A DNA stretch of 64,000 bases from NCBI RefSeq assembly GCF_965204195.1, contig NZ_OZ241975.1, positions 620,001-684,000 on the forward strand, written 5' to 3'. Source of the stretch: Poriferisodalis sp965204195. Lineage in GTDB: Bacteria; Actinomycetota; Acidimicrobiia; Acidimicrobiales; Poriferisodalaceae. The notes under the pieces are model-generated. The model searched no databases. It was given only the letters and a program-made list of their open reading frames with translations, and had not been told where the DNA came from. The position numbers and the translations under genes are program-made. Of this stretch, positions 50,022-59,460 are shown one piece after another (position 1 is the stretch's first letter; the number at the start of each line of letters is the position of its first letter).

Positions 50022-50441
50022 TCAGGCGTTCAGGTCCCAGCCCATCTGGCGCGCTGCGTAGAGCGTGTCGACGTATTCCTCCATGTAGGTGATGCGACCG
50101 CCGGCGCAGGTGTAGACCCAGCAGTACTGGTTGTCGTAGTCGTTGCCGGTTGCCTTGGCCGTCGCAGTCAGCCGCTGCTGCACGACGGCGGTATCGCCTT
50201 CGACAGTCATCTTGCGGATCTCGAGGCCGAACGGCTTGGAGATGTCGAATGTTTCCTTGATGACGCGCGAGCCCAAGGCCCGCGCGATCTCTTCGGCGCC
50301 GGTCATCTTGCCGACTGCGGCCGTGCCCGGCGGTTCCCACACCACACCGGGATCCAGACAATCCAAGACAGTGTCCCGGTCGCCGGTCGTGAGGGCCTTG
50401 TAGTAGCGCTCGACGAGCTCGCGCGTCTCAGCGGTCTCCAT
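50022..50441 (-). CDS. SnoaL/NTF2-like fold protein
   Basis: A 139-residue alpha+beta barrel protein. METAETRELVERYYKALTTG and DRDTVLDCLDPGVVWEPPG at the start, then a strand-rich end (CAGGRITYMEEYVDT), match the SnoaL-like polyketide-cyclase/ketosteroid-isomerase superfamily. ATG 50441 was chosen since AGGAGGA lies nine bases upstream; the ATG at 50450 would sit directly on that site. The role is unknown; members act as isomerases, dehydratases or ligand binders. Confidence 0.75.
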   Translation of the reverse strand: METAETRELVERYYKALTTGDRDTVLDCLDPGVVWEPPGTAAVGKMTGAEEIARALGSRVIKETFDISKPFGLEIRKMTVEGDTAVVQQRLTATAKATGNDYDNQYCWVYTCAGGRITYMEEYVDTLYAARQMGWDLNA

Positions 50442-50508
50442 GGTCGTCATTCCTCCTGTTGGGATGCGTTGCAAGGAAGCGTCGTTGCGAAGCGATGCGG
50501 CTCAGCCT

Positions 50509-51729
50509 CTAGGGCGCCGTGGCGCGCAGTGCGTCGTCGAGCCGATCGAACATCTGGCCGATCTCGTCATCGGTGATGATGAGCGGCGGGCAGAAGCCCA
50601 GCGCGTTGCCGATGGGGCGCGAGATCACGCCCCGCTTGAGGAACGCCTCGCGGGCGTCGGTGGCGTCGCGGCCCAGGTCGCATGCCCAGATGCCGCCGAG
50701 GCCCCGGTAGCTGTCGATCATGCCGTCGCCTTGGAGCGCCAGGAAGCCCTCTTCCATCCGATCGCCGATGTAGGTGGCCCGCTCCACCAGCCCTTCGGAC
50801 TCGATGACGCCGATGTTGGCGACGCCGGCCGCGCAGGCGGTGGGGTGTCCCGAATAGGTGTAGCCGTGCATGAACTTGTTCTCGTCAGCTTCGAGCGTGT
50901 CTGCGATCTCGCGAGACACGACCACGCCCGACAGCGGGATGTAGCCCGACGTCACGCCCTTGGCGAACGTGAACATGTCGGGGACCACCCCGAAGGTCTG
51001 GCCGCCGAACCAGCTTCCGGTGCGGCCGAAACCGCAGATGACCTCGTCGAAGATGAGCAGCGCGCCGTGCTCGTCGCACAGCCGCCGCAGCCCCTCGAAG
51101 TAGCCCGACGGGGGCGGGATCACGCCGCCGGCACCTTGGATCGGCTCGGTGATGACGGCCGCGATGCGCTCGCCCTGCTCGGCGAACAGCTGCGCAGCGG
51201 GCTCGACGTCGTCGGCGGGAATCTCGACCACATGAGGCAGCAGGTCGCCCCAGCCGTCGCGGATCGGCTCGAGACCCTGCACGCTGGTGCCGCCCACGTT
51301 CACGCCGTGGTAGCCGCCGGTTCGCCGCACGATGATCTGCCGGTCGGCATCGCCGCGCAGCTGGTGAATGCGCCGGGCGAACTTGAGCACGGTGTCGACC
51401 GCCTCAGAGCCCGAGCAGCCCAGGAATACCCGGCCATCGGTGTGCTGCGAGCGCGCACGGATCATCTCCGCCACCTCGACGGCGGGTCCATTGGAGAACG
51501 GCTCGAAGGTGTTGTAGGTCTGCAGCTTCGAGAGCTGTGCGTTGATCGCATCGATGACGGTCTGGTTGCCGTGCCCGATCTGGCACAGCCACAAGCTGGC
51601 GAGCGCGTCGATGTACTCGTTGCCGGCGGCGTCGCGCAGCATGACGCCCTCGCCGGAGACGATCTCGATGAATTCGTTCTCGTCGCGGCTGACAATCGAG
51701 AACGGGTGGATGAGTGCGTTGCTGCTCAT
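50509..51729 (-). CDS. Class III (omega) PLP-dependent aminotransferase
   Basis: A 406-residue aminotransferase. LWLCQIGHGN, GGYHGVNVGGTS, LIFDEVICGFGRTG (about 235-248, with the PLP Asp) and TFAKGVTSGYIPL (about 266-278, with the Schiff-base Lys) are all in place. Likely donors are omega-amines such as beta-alanine, putrescine, taurine or 4-aminobutyrate. It is divergent from a class V aminotransferase gene 145 bases away; a shared promoter region and possibly one pathway are suggested. Confidence 0.86.
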   Translation of the reverse strand: MSSNALIHPFSIVSRDENEFIEIVSGEGVMLRDAAGNEYIDALASLWLCQIGHGNQTVIDAINAQLSKLQTYNTFEPFSNGPAVEVAEMIRARSQHTDGRVFLGCSGSEAVDTVLKFARRIHQLRGDADRQIIVRRTGGYHGVNVGGTSVQGLEPIRDGWGDLLPHVVEIPADDVEPAAQLFAEQGERIAAVITEPIQGAGGVIPPPSGYFEGLRRLCDEHGALLIFDEVICGFGRTGSWFGGQTFGVVPDMFTFAKGVTSGYIPLSGVVVSREIADTLEADENKFMHGYTYSGHPTACAAGVANIGVIESEGLVERATYIGDRMEEGFLALQGDGMIDSYRGLGGIWACDLGRDATDAREAFLKRGVISRPIGNALGFCPPLIITDDEIGQMFDRLDDALRATAP

Positions 51730-51874
51730 CGTGGAATCCCCCTGCGTGCCTTGGCGCATCGACGACACGAACCTGAGCGCAGCCTACGCGTGCACTCCGC
51801 CCCAGGGCTCAGCCTCTTTAGGCTGATGGCGTTTGGCGGGGCGCTGGCAGGCGCGGCTGCCGGAGGGAGTTGCG

Positions 51875-53101
51875 ATGTCGCTGCGATACGGCCGGCCGCT
51901 GGTCATGATTCCCGGACCGTCGGTCATCCCGGATCGGGTGCTGAACGCGATGCGCCGCCCGCTTCCGAACATCTACGAGGGCGAGGTGGTCGACCTCACC
52001 TACTCCCTGCTCGAGCGGCTGCCCGCGCTGGCCCGCACCGAGCATCGGGCCTACATCGCCATCTCCAACGGGCACGGTGCCTGGGAGATGGCCACGACGA
52101 ACACGCTGTCACGCGGCGACAAGGTGCTCGTGCTCGAAGTGGGTCACTTCGCCACGAACTGGGCCGAGATGGCCGCGATGAGCGGTGTCAAGTTCGAAGT
52201 GCTGCACGCACCGGATCGGGCAGCCATCGAATTCGATGCCGTGCTGGACCGGCTGCGTGCCGATGTCGGACGGGAGTTTGCGGCGGTCTTCGTCGCCCAG
52301 ACCGACACCTCGACGACGGTGCGAAACGACATCGCCGCGGTGCGGCGCGCGCTGGACGAGGCCGACCACCCGGCGCTGCTGATGGCCGACTGCGTGGCGT
52401 CACTGGGTTGTGAGCCCTTCGAGATGGACGCTTGGGGTGTGGACGTGACGGTTGCGGGCAGCCAGAAGGGCCTGATGGTGCCGCCGGGTCTCGGCATCGT
52501 CTGGGTGGGCCCGAAGGCATGGGAAGCACATCAGCGAGCCGACCTGCGCACCGCTTACTGGGACTGGTCACGCCGGACCGATCCCGACGCCCACTACTGG
52601 ATCTTCTGCGGCACCCCGCCGGTCCAGCACCTGTGGGGCCTGGCAGAAGCGCTCGACATCATCGACGAGGAGGGCTTGGAGAACATCTGGGCGCGTCACG
52701 ATGTGATGGCGCGTGCCGTGCACGCTGCGGTGGATGCATGGTCGGTGCCGGATGCTCTCGAGCTGAACGTGTCGGTCCCGTCGCATCGCTCGAACTCGGT
52801 GACGCTGGTTCGCACGGGCGAGGTGCCGGCTGGCCAGATCCGCCATACGTGCGAAGACGAAGCTGGCCTCACCTTGGGACTCAACATTCAAGGCGACCCC
52901 GATGCGGCGTTCCGCATCGGGCACATGGGGCACCTCAACCCGCCGATGCTGCTCGGGACCATCGGCACCATCGAGGCCGTGCTCGGATCCATGGATGCGC
53001 CGATGGGCGGTTCGGGGGCCGCGGCAGCGGCCAGCGTCATCGCCCAAGCCACCACGCCGGTGCCCAAGCCGGCCTCCGGCCCCGAGGATCTCTGGTCCTA
53101 G
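51875..53101 (+). CDS. Class V aminotransferase, serine/alanine-glyoxylate type
   Basis: A 408-residue PLP enzyme. MIPGPSVIPDRVL (about 11-23), ISNGHGAWEMA (about 64-74), DCVASLGCEPFEMD and VAGSQKGLMVPPG (with the PLP Lys, about 190-202) match the alanine/serine-glyoxylate aminotransferase group. ATG 51875 has GGAGGGAG just upstream. Such enzymes link glyoxylate to glycine and serine, useful in one-carbon assimilation via the serine cycle or photorespiration-like salvage; phosphonate or ureidoglycine substrates are alternatives. Confidence 0.86.
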   Translation: MSLRYGRPLVMIPGPSVIPDRVLNAMRRPLPNIYEGEVVDLTYSLLERLPALARTEHRAYIAISNGHGAWEMATTNTLSRGDKVLVLEVGHFATNWAEMAAMSGVKFEVLHAPDRAAIEFDAVLDRLRADVGREFAAVFVAQTDTSTTVRNDIAAVRRALDEADHPALLMADCVASLGCEPFEMDAWGVDVTVAGSQKGLMVPPGLGIVWVGPKAWEAHQRADLRTAYWDWSRRTDPDAHYWIFCGTPPVQHLWGLAEALDIIDEEGLENIWARHDVMARAVHAAVDAWSVPDALELNVSVPSHRSNSVTLVRTGEVPAGQIRHTCEDEAGLTLGLNIQGDPDAAFRIGHMGHLNPPMLLGTIGTIEAVLGSMDAPMGGSGAAAAASVIAQATTPVPKPASGPEDLWS

Positions 53102-53138
53102 ACGACTACGCCGACGCTCCGCCGAGCCCTGAGGACCC

Positions 53139-53861
53139 CTAGCCCGCGGCGAGCTGACGGATAAGCACGACTGTGGCGCTGGTTGCCGCCACCGACAGCA
53201 CGATGATCCGAAAGCGCGGTCCGGCAATCCGCGGCCGCAGCCACCTGCCGATCGGCAGGCCGAGTGCGACGGCGGGCAGCAAGCCCAGCCCGAGCCACAG
53301 TTCCCGCAGGCCGAATTCGCCGATGATGACGAGGGCGGCGATGATTGCCGTGCCGACGAACAGCATGAAGGTGGCCAAGGTGGCCCGCAGGGCTGCTGGC
53401 TCCCAGTGGCTGGCGAACACCGCGTACACCGGCCCGGGCACTGCCGCCACCGACGACGAGAAGGCCGTTCCCGCACCGGCCGCATAGTCGGCCCGGCGAC
53501 CCTCGGGCGGCCGGAAGCCGATGGCCTGCACTGCCACAGCTGCCAGCACGAACACGCTCACAGCGATCGCCAGCGAGCGGTCGCTCAGCACGGTCAGCAG
53601 CGCGACACCGCCGACGAGACCGAGGGGTGCCGCGATCAACTGCCGGCGCAAGGCCGGGGCTTTCAGTGCCGCTCGGTCCGCGACAGCGTTGCGGATATTG
53701 ATGCCCCCGGCGAGCATCAGCATCGGCCCAGGGATTCCCGTCGGCTCGATGGTCACCAGCACAGGTCCCACGATCAGGCCCATGCCGAGGCCGATGCACG
53801 CCTGTGTTCCTGCGCCGGCGGCGACCACCACCGCCACGACCACATACTCCAGGACGCTCAT
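53139..53861 (-). CDS. TauE/SafE-family anion exporter
   Basis: A 240-residue polytopic membrane protein with about eight helices arranged as two similar halves. The first begins GAGTQACIGLGMGLIVGPVLV, abbreviated by GAGTQACIG, and the second GAGTAFSSSVAAVPGPVYAV, in the TauE/SafE (DUF81) pattern. Members export sulfite, sulfoacetate or related anions. Its tail-to-tail position beside two aminotransferases recalls taurine catabolism loci, but no sulfoacetaldehyde acetyltransferase is present, so the substrate is open. Confidence 0.8.
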   Translation of the reverse strand: MSVLEYVVVAVVVAAGAGTQACIGLGMGLIVGPVLVTIEPTGIPGPMLMLAGGINIRNAVADRAALKAPALRRQLIAAPLGLVGGVALLTVLSDRSLAIAVSVFVLAAVAVQAIGFRPPEGRRADYAAGAGTAFSSSVAAVPGPVYAVFASHWEPAALRATLATFMLFVGTAIIAALVIIGEFGLRELWLGLGLLPAVALGLPIGRWLRPRIAGPRFRIIVLSVAATSATVVLIRQLAAG

Positions 53862-53932
53862 AGATTGAGCAGGACGGGGCTCACGAGGTGCTTCCCCAAC
53901 CGCTCATCTGGCCCCTTGCGGTATGGGCACGC

Positions 53933-55183
53933 TCACACCGGCAGGTTGCCGGTGGCGGCCCCGGTGCTGCCGGTGTCGGTGTAGGCGGCGATAGTCCGCT
54001 GCGCGATGCGCATCTGGTGCACCTCGTCGGCGCCGTCGGCGAAGCGTGCCCAGCGGGCGTGCTGGTACATGTGGGCCAGCGGGGTGTCGGTGGAGTAGCC
54101 GAGCGCTCCGTGCACCTGGATCGACCGGTCGATGACCCGCCCCAGCATGTTCGCCACGAAGTGCTTCGCCATCGACACTTCGGCCTTGAAGTCTTCGCCC
54201 GTGCCGGCTTGCGCCCGGTCGACCTTGTAGGCCGCATGCAGCACCATCAGCTTCGCCTGGTACAGCTCCATGGTGCTGTCGGCGATCATCCACTGGATGC
54301 CCTGCTTCTCAGCGAGCAGCGAACCGTGGGCGAACCGGTTGAGCGACCGGTCGACCATCATGTCGAGCGCCGTCTGAGCCTGGGCGATCCAGCGCATGCA
54401 GTGCGCCAGGCGCGCCGGCCCCAGCCGATACTGGCCCAGCAGATGTCCTTGGCCCCGCCCGCCCAGCATCTGGCCGGCGCCGACTCGCAAGTCCTCGATG
54501 AGGATCTCGCTGTGGCCCGTCGAGCCGTGCATGGTCTCGATCTGGCGCACCTCGGTCCAGCCGTCGGTTGGCAGGTCGACAATGAACGCTGAGTTGCCGG
54601 CTTGGGGGATGTCGGGGTTGTCCTCGGTGCGGGCGATGAGGATGGCGAACTTGGAACGGTGCGCGTTCGAGATGAACCACTTGTGGCCGTTCAGCACCCA
54701 CTCGTCGCCGTCGGGATAGCCGCGGGTCTGGATGAGCGTGGGATCTGAGCCGGCCACCTCGGGCTCGGTCATGGCGAAGCACGACTCGGCGCGGCCCTCG
54801 CACAGCGGCGCTAGGTAGCGCTGCTTCTGCTCGTCGGTGCCCCAGTGCAGCAGCGTGTGCATGTTGCCCTCGTTGGGCGCCTGGCAGTTGAGCACCCACG
54901 GGCCGAACCGGGTCTTGGCGGCCTCAGCCTGCACCATCGCCATCTCGACGTGGCCCAGCCCCATGCCGCCCCATTCGTCGGGCATGTGTGGCAGCCACAA
55001 GCTCTCCTCGCGTGCTCGCTGGCGCATGCCCAGCAGGGCAGTCACGTATGCATCGCGGTCGGTCTCTTCGAGCTGTTCGGCATCGATGCGTCCTTCGACC
55101 GGACGCACCTCGACGTCGATGAACGCGGCGATGCGCTTGCGGAGCTCCTCCAGTTCGGGGCTCAAGCTGAAGTCAATGGCCAT
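53933..55183 (-). CDS. Acyl-CoA dehydrogenase
   Basis: A 416-residue FAD-dependent acyl-CoA dehydrogenase. CFAMTEPEVAGSDPTLIQT (about 134-152) and WVLNGHKWFISNA (about 164-176) bind FAD and substrate; VHGALGYSTDTPLAHMY is the C-terminal signature. ATG 55183 follows GGAGGCAGC. The catalytic Glu position was not resolved by eye. The pair with the following nitroreductase is read on the same strand, 31 bases apart. Confidence 0.88.
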   Translation of the reverse strand: MAIDFSLSPELEELRKRIAAFIDVEVRPVEGRIDAEQLEETDRDAYVTALLGMRQRAREESLWLPHMPDEWGGMGLGHVEMAMVQAEAAKTRFGPWVLNCQAPNEGNMHTLLHWGTDEQKQRYLAPLCEGRAESCFAMTEPEVAGSDPTLIQTRGYPDGDEWVLNGHKWFISNAHRSKFAILIARTEDNPDIPQAGNSAFIVDLPTDGWTEVRQIETMHGSTGHSEILIEDLRVGAGQMLGGRGQGHLLGQYRLGPARLAHCMRWIAQAQTALDMMVDRSLNRFAHGSLLAEKQGIQWMIADSTMELYQAKLMVLHAAYKVDRAQAGTGEDFKAEVSMAKHFVANMLGRVIDRSIQVHGALGYSTDTPLAHMYQHARWARFADGADEVHQMRIAQRTIAAYTDTGSTGAATGNLPV

Positions 55184-55214
55184 CGCTGCCTCCTCCGGCG
55201 GGTGTGTGCCGGCG

Positions 55215-55889
55215 CTAGATCGTGAAGGGCTCCCCGTCGCCGCGCTCGCGCACGGCAATCTCCTCGACCGGCTTGCGGCTGAGCTTGGTGAGCTGCTTGG
55301 TCGGCTTGCCGATCGGCAGCAGGGCGCACACCGCTTCCCAGTCCTCGAGTCCGAGGAATTCCTTGGCTGCGGGTTCGCTTGCCGAGAGCAGCGTGGTCAT
55401 TGCCCCGCCCAGGCCCTCGTTGCGGGCACCCAGCAGGATGTTCCACGCGAACGGGTACACCGATGCGCCGCTGACTACACCGATGCGGTCCTGTTCCTTG
55501 TCGATCGAGGCCACGTTGCGCAGATCGACGGTGATCACCAGCACGACGGGCACTTCGTCCATGTGCTCGAACATCGGAAGCGGGAACTTCAGCGATTCGT
55601 CGGCCATGGCCTCTTCGATGTTCACCGATGACGGGCTGTAGCTCTGCCAGTACACCTCGCCGGCAGCGACCTGCGCCGCGGCAACGCGCATCGCTGGAAT
55701 GCACAGCTCGCCGAGGCGCTTCTTGCGGGCGGGATCGCGTACCACGATGACCTTGTGGCCCTGGCGGTTGCCGCCGCTGGCGGCGAATCGGGCATTGTCG
55801 AAGATGCGGTACAGCACTTCGTCGGTGACTTCGTCGTCGGTGAAGTCCCGAGCGGCGAAGGTGGTGCGCATGACGTCGTAAATCTCCAT
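55215..55889 (-). CDS. Nitroreductase-family FMN protein
   Basis: A 224-residue FMN-dependent protein. MEIYDVMRTTFAARDFT is the family's first FMN-binding helix/loop, NARFAASGGNRQGHKVIVV the second, and NILLGARNEGLGGAMTTL the C-terminal FMN loop. Reactions range from nitro and enone reduction to deiodination. The start at 55889 fits homologues; a longer open frame upstream is unrelated. It is divergent from the one-piece acyl-CoA carboxylase gene. Confidence 0.83.
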   Translation of the reverse strand: MEIYDVMRTTFAARDFTDDEVTDEVLYRIFDNARFAASGGNRQGHKVIVVRDPARKKRLGELCIPAMRVAAAQVAAGEVYWQSYSPSSVNIEEAMADESLKFPLPMFEHMDEVPVVLVITVDLRNVASIDKEQDRIGVVSGASVYPFAWNILLGARNEGLGGAMTTLLSASEPAAKEFLGLEDWEAVCALLPIGKPTKQLTKLSRKPVEEIAVRERGDGEPFTI

Positions 55890-56001
55890 CTCGCCAGTCT
55901 CGCACCGGTCGGCCAACTCCGCGCCGAGGATCAATTTCGCGCCAGAATCGCCGGTACCCGGCCATGTCACGGCCATGTGATGGCCATATCGAGGGGGGAT
56001 C

Positions 56002-59000
56002 GTGAGTTTCACCCGTGTCCTGATCGCCAATCGCGGCGAGATCGCTATCCGGATCGCCAAGGCTGCTGATGCCTTGGGAATCGAGACGGTGGCGGTGCAC
56101 GCGCCGGTGGACGAGCGCTCGCTGCACCTGACGGCCGCCGACCAGGTCGCTCCGCTGCCGGGCGGCGACCCGTTGGCCGCATACCTGGACATCGACGCGT
56201 TGCTGCGAATCGCAACCGAACACGGCTGCGATTGCGTCCATCCGGGCTATGGCTTCTTGGCGGAGAACGCGGCCTTTGCCGCTGGCTGTGCCGAAGCGGG
56301 CCTCGCCTTTGTAGGCCCCGCCGCCGACACGCTCGAACTCTTCGGCGACAAGGTCCGCGCCCGCGCATTGGCTGCTTCGATCGATGTTCCGGTCGCGGGC
56401 GGATCGCCGGGGGCCGTCGCCGATGCGGCAGCGGCGGCCGACGCCGCCGCGGAGGTCGGTCTGCCGGTGATGCTGAAGGCTGCAGCCGGCGGCGGCGGCC
56501 GGGGCATGCGCGCTGTGGAGCGCATCGAGGACATCGCCGAGGCGTTCGAGCGGTGCACCAGCGAGGCGGCAGCGGCGTTCGGCGACGGCGCTGTGTTTGT
56601 GGAGCGCCTCGTGGAACGACCGCGCCACATCGAGGTGCAGGTGCTCGCCGACCTTCACGGCAGCGTGGCGCACCTGTATGAACGGGACTGCTCGGTGCAG
56701 CAGCGCAATCAGAAGGTCATCGAGATCGCTCCTGCGCCGGGACTTGATGCCAGCCTGCGTGACCGGCTGCATGCTGATGCTGTTCGGCTCGCTGCACAGG
56801 CCGGTCTGGCGAATGCAGCAACGGTGGAGTTCTTGGTGTCGCCCGAGACCGGGGACCACTTCTTCATCGAGTGCAACCCGCGCATCCAGGTGGAGCACAC
56901 CGTCACCGAGCAGGTCACCGGCGTCGATCTGGTCGAGGCGCAGTTCAGGATCGCTGCAGGTGCGCGCTTGGAGGAGATCGGCGTTGTTCCGGGCAACGCA
57001 GACCGGGACAAGGCCGCGGAGGCGTTCGTGGCCGCTCCGCGCGGCTACGCCGTGCAGGCACGAGTCGTGGCGACTGGTTCGGGCGCGATCTCGGCTTACC
57101 ACGAGCCATCGGGCGCAGGCGTAAGGGTGGACGCCGCTGGCTATGCCGGCTATAGGCCGCCGTCGCACTACGACCCGTTGCTCGCCAAGGTCATCGGCAC
57201 GGGGAGCACTCTCGAAGCCGCAGTGGCGCGCACATCGGCGGCATTGGCCGATTTCCACATCGGCCAGCTGCCCACCAACATCGACCAGCTTCGCCAGATT
57301 CTCAGCCACCCCGCCGTGCGCAGCGGTGACGCGCGCACCACGCTGCTTGCGGAGATGGCGCCGCTCGCCGACGGGACGACGGGTGCAGTGAGCACCAACG
57401 GACTATCGGGTGACGTGGGCGGCAGCGGCTCGAGGCGCGCCGCGATGTTGGAGCCCACCTCAGCGGTGCCGCCTGTGACGGCGCCACCGGTCACAGCTGC
57501 GGCCTCAACGTGGCCGGACCGCGAGCTCGCCGACGGTGAGGTTGCGATTCGCAGCCCGCTGCCCGCCAGTGTCATCGAGATGCGGGTGAGCGACGGCGAC
57601 GCCGTGGCAACGGGGCAAGCGCTCGTGGTGCTGTCGGCCATGAAGATGGAGACAGAGGTCAACGCACCGTGCGACGGCACTGTCTCGGCGCTGCGCGACC
57701 TGCAACCCGGCGACCAGCTGGCGGCCGGGGACGTGCTGGCGGTGGTGCTGTCCGGTGCAGATGCCGGCGGCGCTCCGAGCGCGGGAACAGCCCCCAGCGG
57801 CTGGGAGCCGCTGCTGGATGACGTGCAGACGTTGCAACGGCTCGCCGAAGAACGCTTGGGTCCGGACTCAGACGAGCCGGGCGTGGTTCGCCAGCGCAAC
57901 CGGGGGAAGCTGCATTGCCGGGACCGCATCCGCTTGCTGCTCGACGACGGCAGCTTCCGTGAGGTCGGCAGCCTGGCCGGTTTCGCTTCCTACGACGACG
58001 AGGGCGAGATCGCAGCCTTCACGCCGGCCAACCATGTCGGTGGGACCGGCAAGATCAACAGCCGGGACGTCGTGGTCTGCGCCGACGACTTCACGTCGCG
58101 CGGCGGTCATGCCGACGGTGCCATTGGCGCCAAGAGCTTCTACTTGGACTTGCTGTCCACTGAGCTGGGCGTGCCCTCCATCCGGCTGCTGGATGGTTCG
58201 TCAGGCGGCGGCAGCGTCGCCTCGATGGTGCCCGAGCAGCGCAAGGAAGGCGAGAGCAGTGCCAAGGAGAGCACCGGGGCCATCAAAGCCGGCCGACCTC
58301 GTGTGACAGGCGGCGGAGGTTCGTTCCTGCCATCGCACTTGGGCAGCACCGAGTATGCGGAGCAGCTCGCGACGGTGCCGGTGGTCAACATGCTGTTGGG
58401 CAGCGTGGTCGGCATCGGAGCGGCGAAGGCCGTGTTGGGGCACTTCGCCGTCATGGTGCGCGACATCTCGCAGCTGTTCGTGGCAGGGCCGCCTGTCGTC
58501 AGTCACGCCATGGGGTACGACATCTCCAAGGAAGATCTCGGCGACTGGCGCATCCACTGCACGAACGGCTCGGTGGACAATCTCGCCGAGACCGAAGAAG
58601 AGGCGGCCGAGCTCGTTCGACGGTTCCTGTCGTACCTGCCGTCGTCGGTGTTCGAGACACCGCCGGTGCTGCCGCCGGATCCCGACGATCCGCCGGACCG
58701 GCGCGACGAGGAGCTGCTGACGCTGATCCCGCGCAAGCGCACCACGACGTTCGACATCCGCCGGGGTATCGAGCTGATCTGTGACCGAGGCTCGTTCTTC
58801 GAGATCGGTCCGCTGTGGGGGACCGATCAGGTCGTCGGGTTTGCGCGCATGAACGGCCACCCGGTCGGTGTGCTGGCGTCCGACAGCCGCCACCCCAACG
58901 GCGGCGCGCTGACCGCCGACGGCTGCGACAAGCTGACCCGCCACATCGACTTGTGCGACCTGTTCCACATGCCGATCCTCAACCTCTGCGACAACCCCGG

Positions 59001-59460
59001 CTTCGCAGTCGGCGTGGAGCACGAGATCACCGGCACCATCCGCAAGGGTGCGACGTGGATGACAGCGTTCGCCCAAGCCGCGGTGCCGATCTTCACTGTG
59101 CTCATGCGGCGCAGCTTCGGCGTGGCCGGCAACAACTACGCCACGCCACGGCGCCAGCACAACGCCCGTGTGGTGTGGCCGGCCGCCGATGTCGGCGGCA
59201 TCCCGCCCGAAGGCGGCATCGAGGCTGCCTACAAGCGGCAGCTGGCTGAGGCGGAAGACCCGGTGGCGCTGCGGGCCGAGCTCGAAGCTCGCATCGAGGC
59301 GGCGCGTGGCCCCATCGGGCCGCTCAACCGCTTCCAGATCGAGGAGATGATTGATCCTCGCGACACCCGCCGGCTGATCTGCGAGTGGATCAAGGGCGCC
59401 TACCGGGTGGTGAACCGCCCGGCTCAGCTCGTGCCGCGCCCGATCGCATATAGGCCCTAG
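56002..59460 (+). CDS. Single-chain acyl-CoA carboxylase (BC-BCCP-CT fusion)
   Basis: A 1,152-residue enzyme holding all steps in one chain. Biotin carboxylase is at about 1-450 (VLIANRGEIAIRIAKA, AAGGGGRGMRAVE, ECNPRIQVEHTVTEQ). The biotin carrier is at about 520-600, with the biotinylated Lys in SAMKMETEV, and the carboxyltransferase at about 620-1150 (GGGSVASM, NPGFAVGVEHE, NNYATPRRQHNARV). This matches the homohexameric long-chain acyl-CoA carboxylases of actinobacteria. GTG 56002 has GAGGGGGGAT upstream. The product could serve mycolic-type, methylmalonyl- or malonyl-CoA chemistry; the chain-length preference cannot be read. Confidence 0.9.
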   Translation: MSFTRVLIANRGEIAIRIAKAADALGIETVAVHAPVDERSLHLTAADQVAPLPGGDPLAAYLDIDALLRIATEHGCDCVHPGYGFLAENAAFAAGCAEAGLAFVGPAADTLELFGDKVRARALAASIDVPVAGGSPGAVADAAAAADAAAEVGLPVMLKAAAGGGGRGMRAVERIEDIAEAFERCTSEAAAAFGDGAVFVERLVERPRHIEVQVLADLHGSVAHLYERDCSVQQRNQKVIEIAPAPGLDASLRDRLHADAVRLAAQAGLANAATVEFLVSPETGDHFFIECNPRIQVEHTVTEQVTGVDLVEAQFRIAAGARLEEIGVVPGNADRDKAAEAFVAAPRGYAVQARVVATGSGAISAYHEPSGAGVRVDAAGYAGYRPPSHYDPLLAKVIGTGSTLEAAVARTSAALADFHIGQLPTNIDQLRQILSHPAVRSGDARTTLLAEMAPLADGTTGAVSTNGLSGDVGGSGSRRAAMLEPTSAVPPVTAPPVTAAASTWPDRELADGEVAIRSPLPASVIEMRVSDGDAVATGQALVVLSAMKMETEVNAPCDGTVSALRDLQPGDQLAAGDVLAVVLSGADAGGAPSAGTAPSGWEPLLDDVQTLQRLAEERLGPDSDEPGVVRQRNRGKLHCRDRIRLLLDDGSFREVGSLAGFASYDDEGEIAAFTPANHVGGTGKINSRDVVVCADDFTSRGGHADGAIGAKSFYLDLLSTELGVPSIRLLDGSSGGGSVASMVPEQRKEGESSAKESTGAIKAGRPRVTGGGGSFLPSHLGSTEYAEQLATVPVVNMLLGSVVGIGAAKAVLGHFAVMVRDISQLFVAGPPVVSHAMGYDISKEDLGDWRIHCTNGSVDNLAETEEEAAELVRRFLSYLPSSVFETPPVLPPDPDDPPDRRDEELLTLIPRKRTTTFDIRRGIELICDRGSFFEIGPLWGTDQVVGFARMNGHPVGVLASDSRHPNGGALTADGCDKLTRHIDLCDLFHMPILNLCDNPGFAVGVEHEITGTIRKGATWMTAFAQAAVPIFTVLMRRSFGVAGNNYATPRRQHNARVVWPAADVGGIPPEGGIEAAYKRQLAEAEDPVALRAELEARIEAARGPIGPLNRFQIEEMIDPRDTRRLICEWIKGAYRVVNRPAQLVPRPIAYRP

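Noticed and set aside
50499..50512. GGCTCAGCCTCTAG as a transcription terminator or attachment site
   Set aside because: It recurs near 51806, 60271 and, shortened, 38285, so it is better treated as part of a dispersed repeat; no mobile element flanks it.
53139..55889. A taurine/sulfonate degradation locus (omega-aminotransferase with TauE/SafE)
   Set aside because: No sulfoacetaldehyde acetyltransferase, taurine transporter or dioxygenase is present; the neighbours point to fatty-acid metabolism instead.
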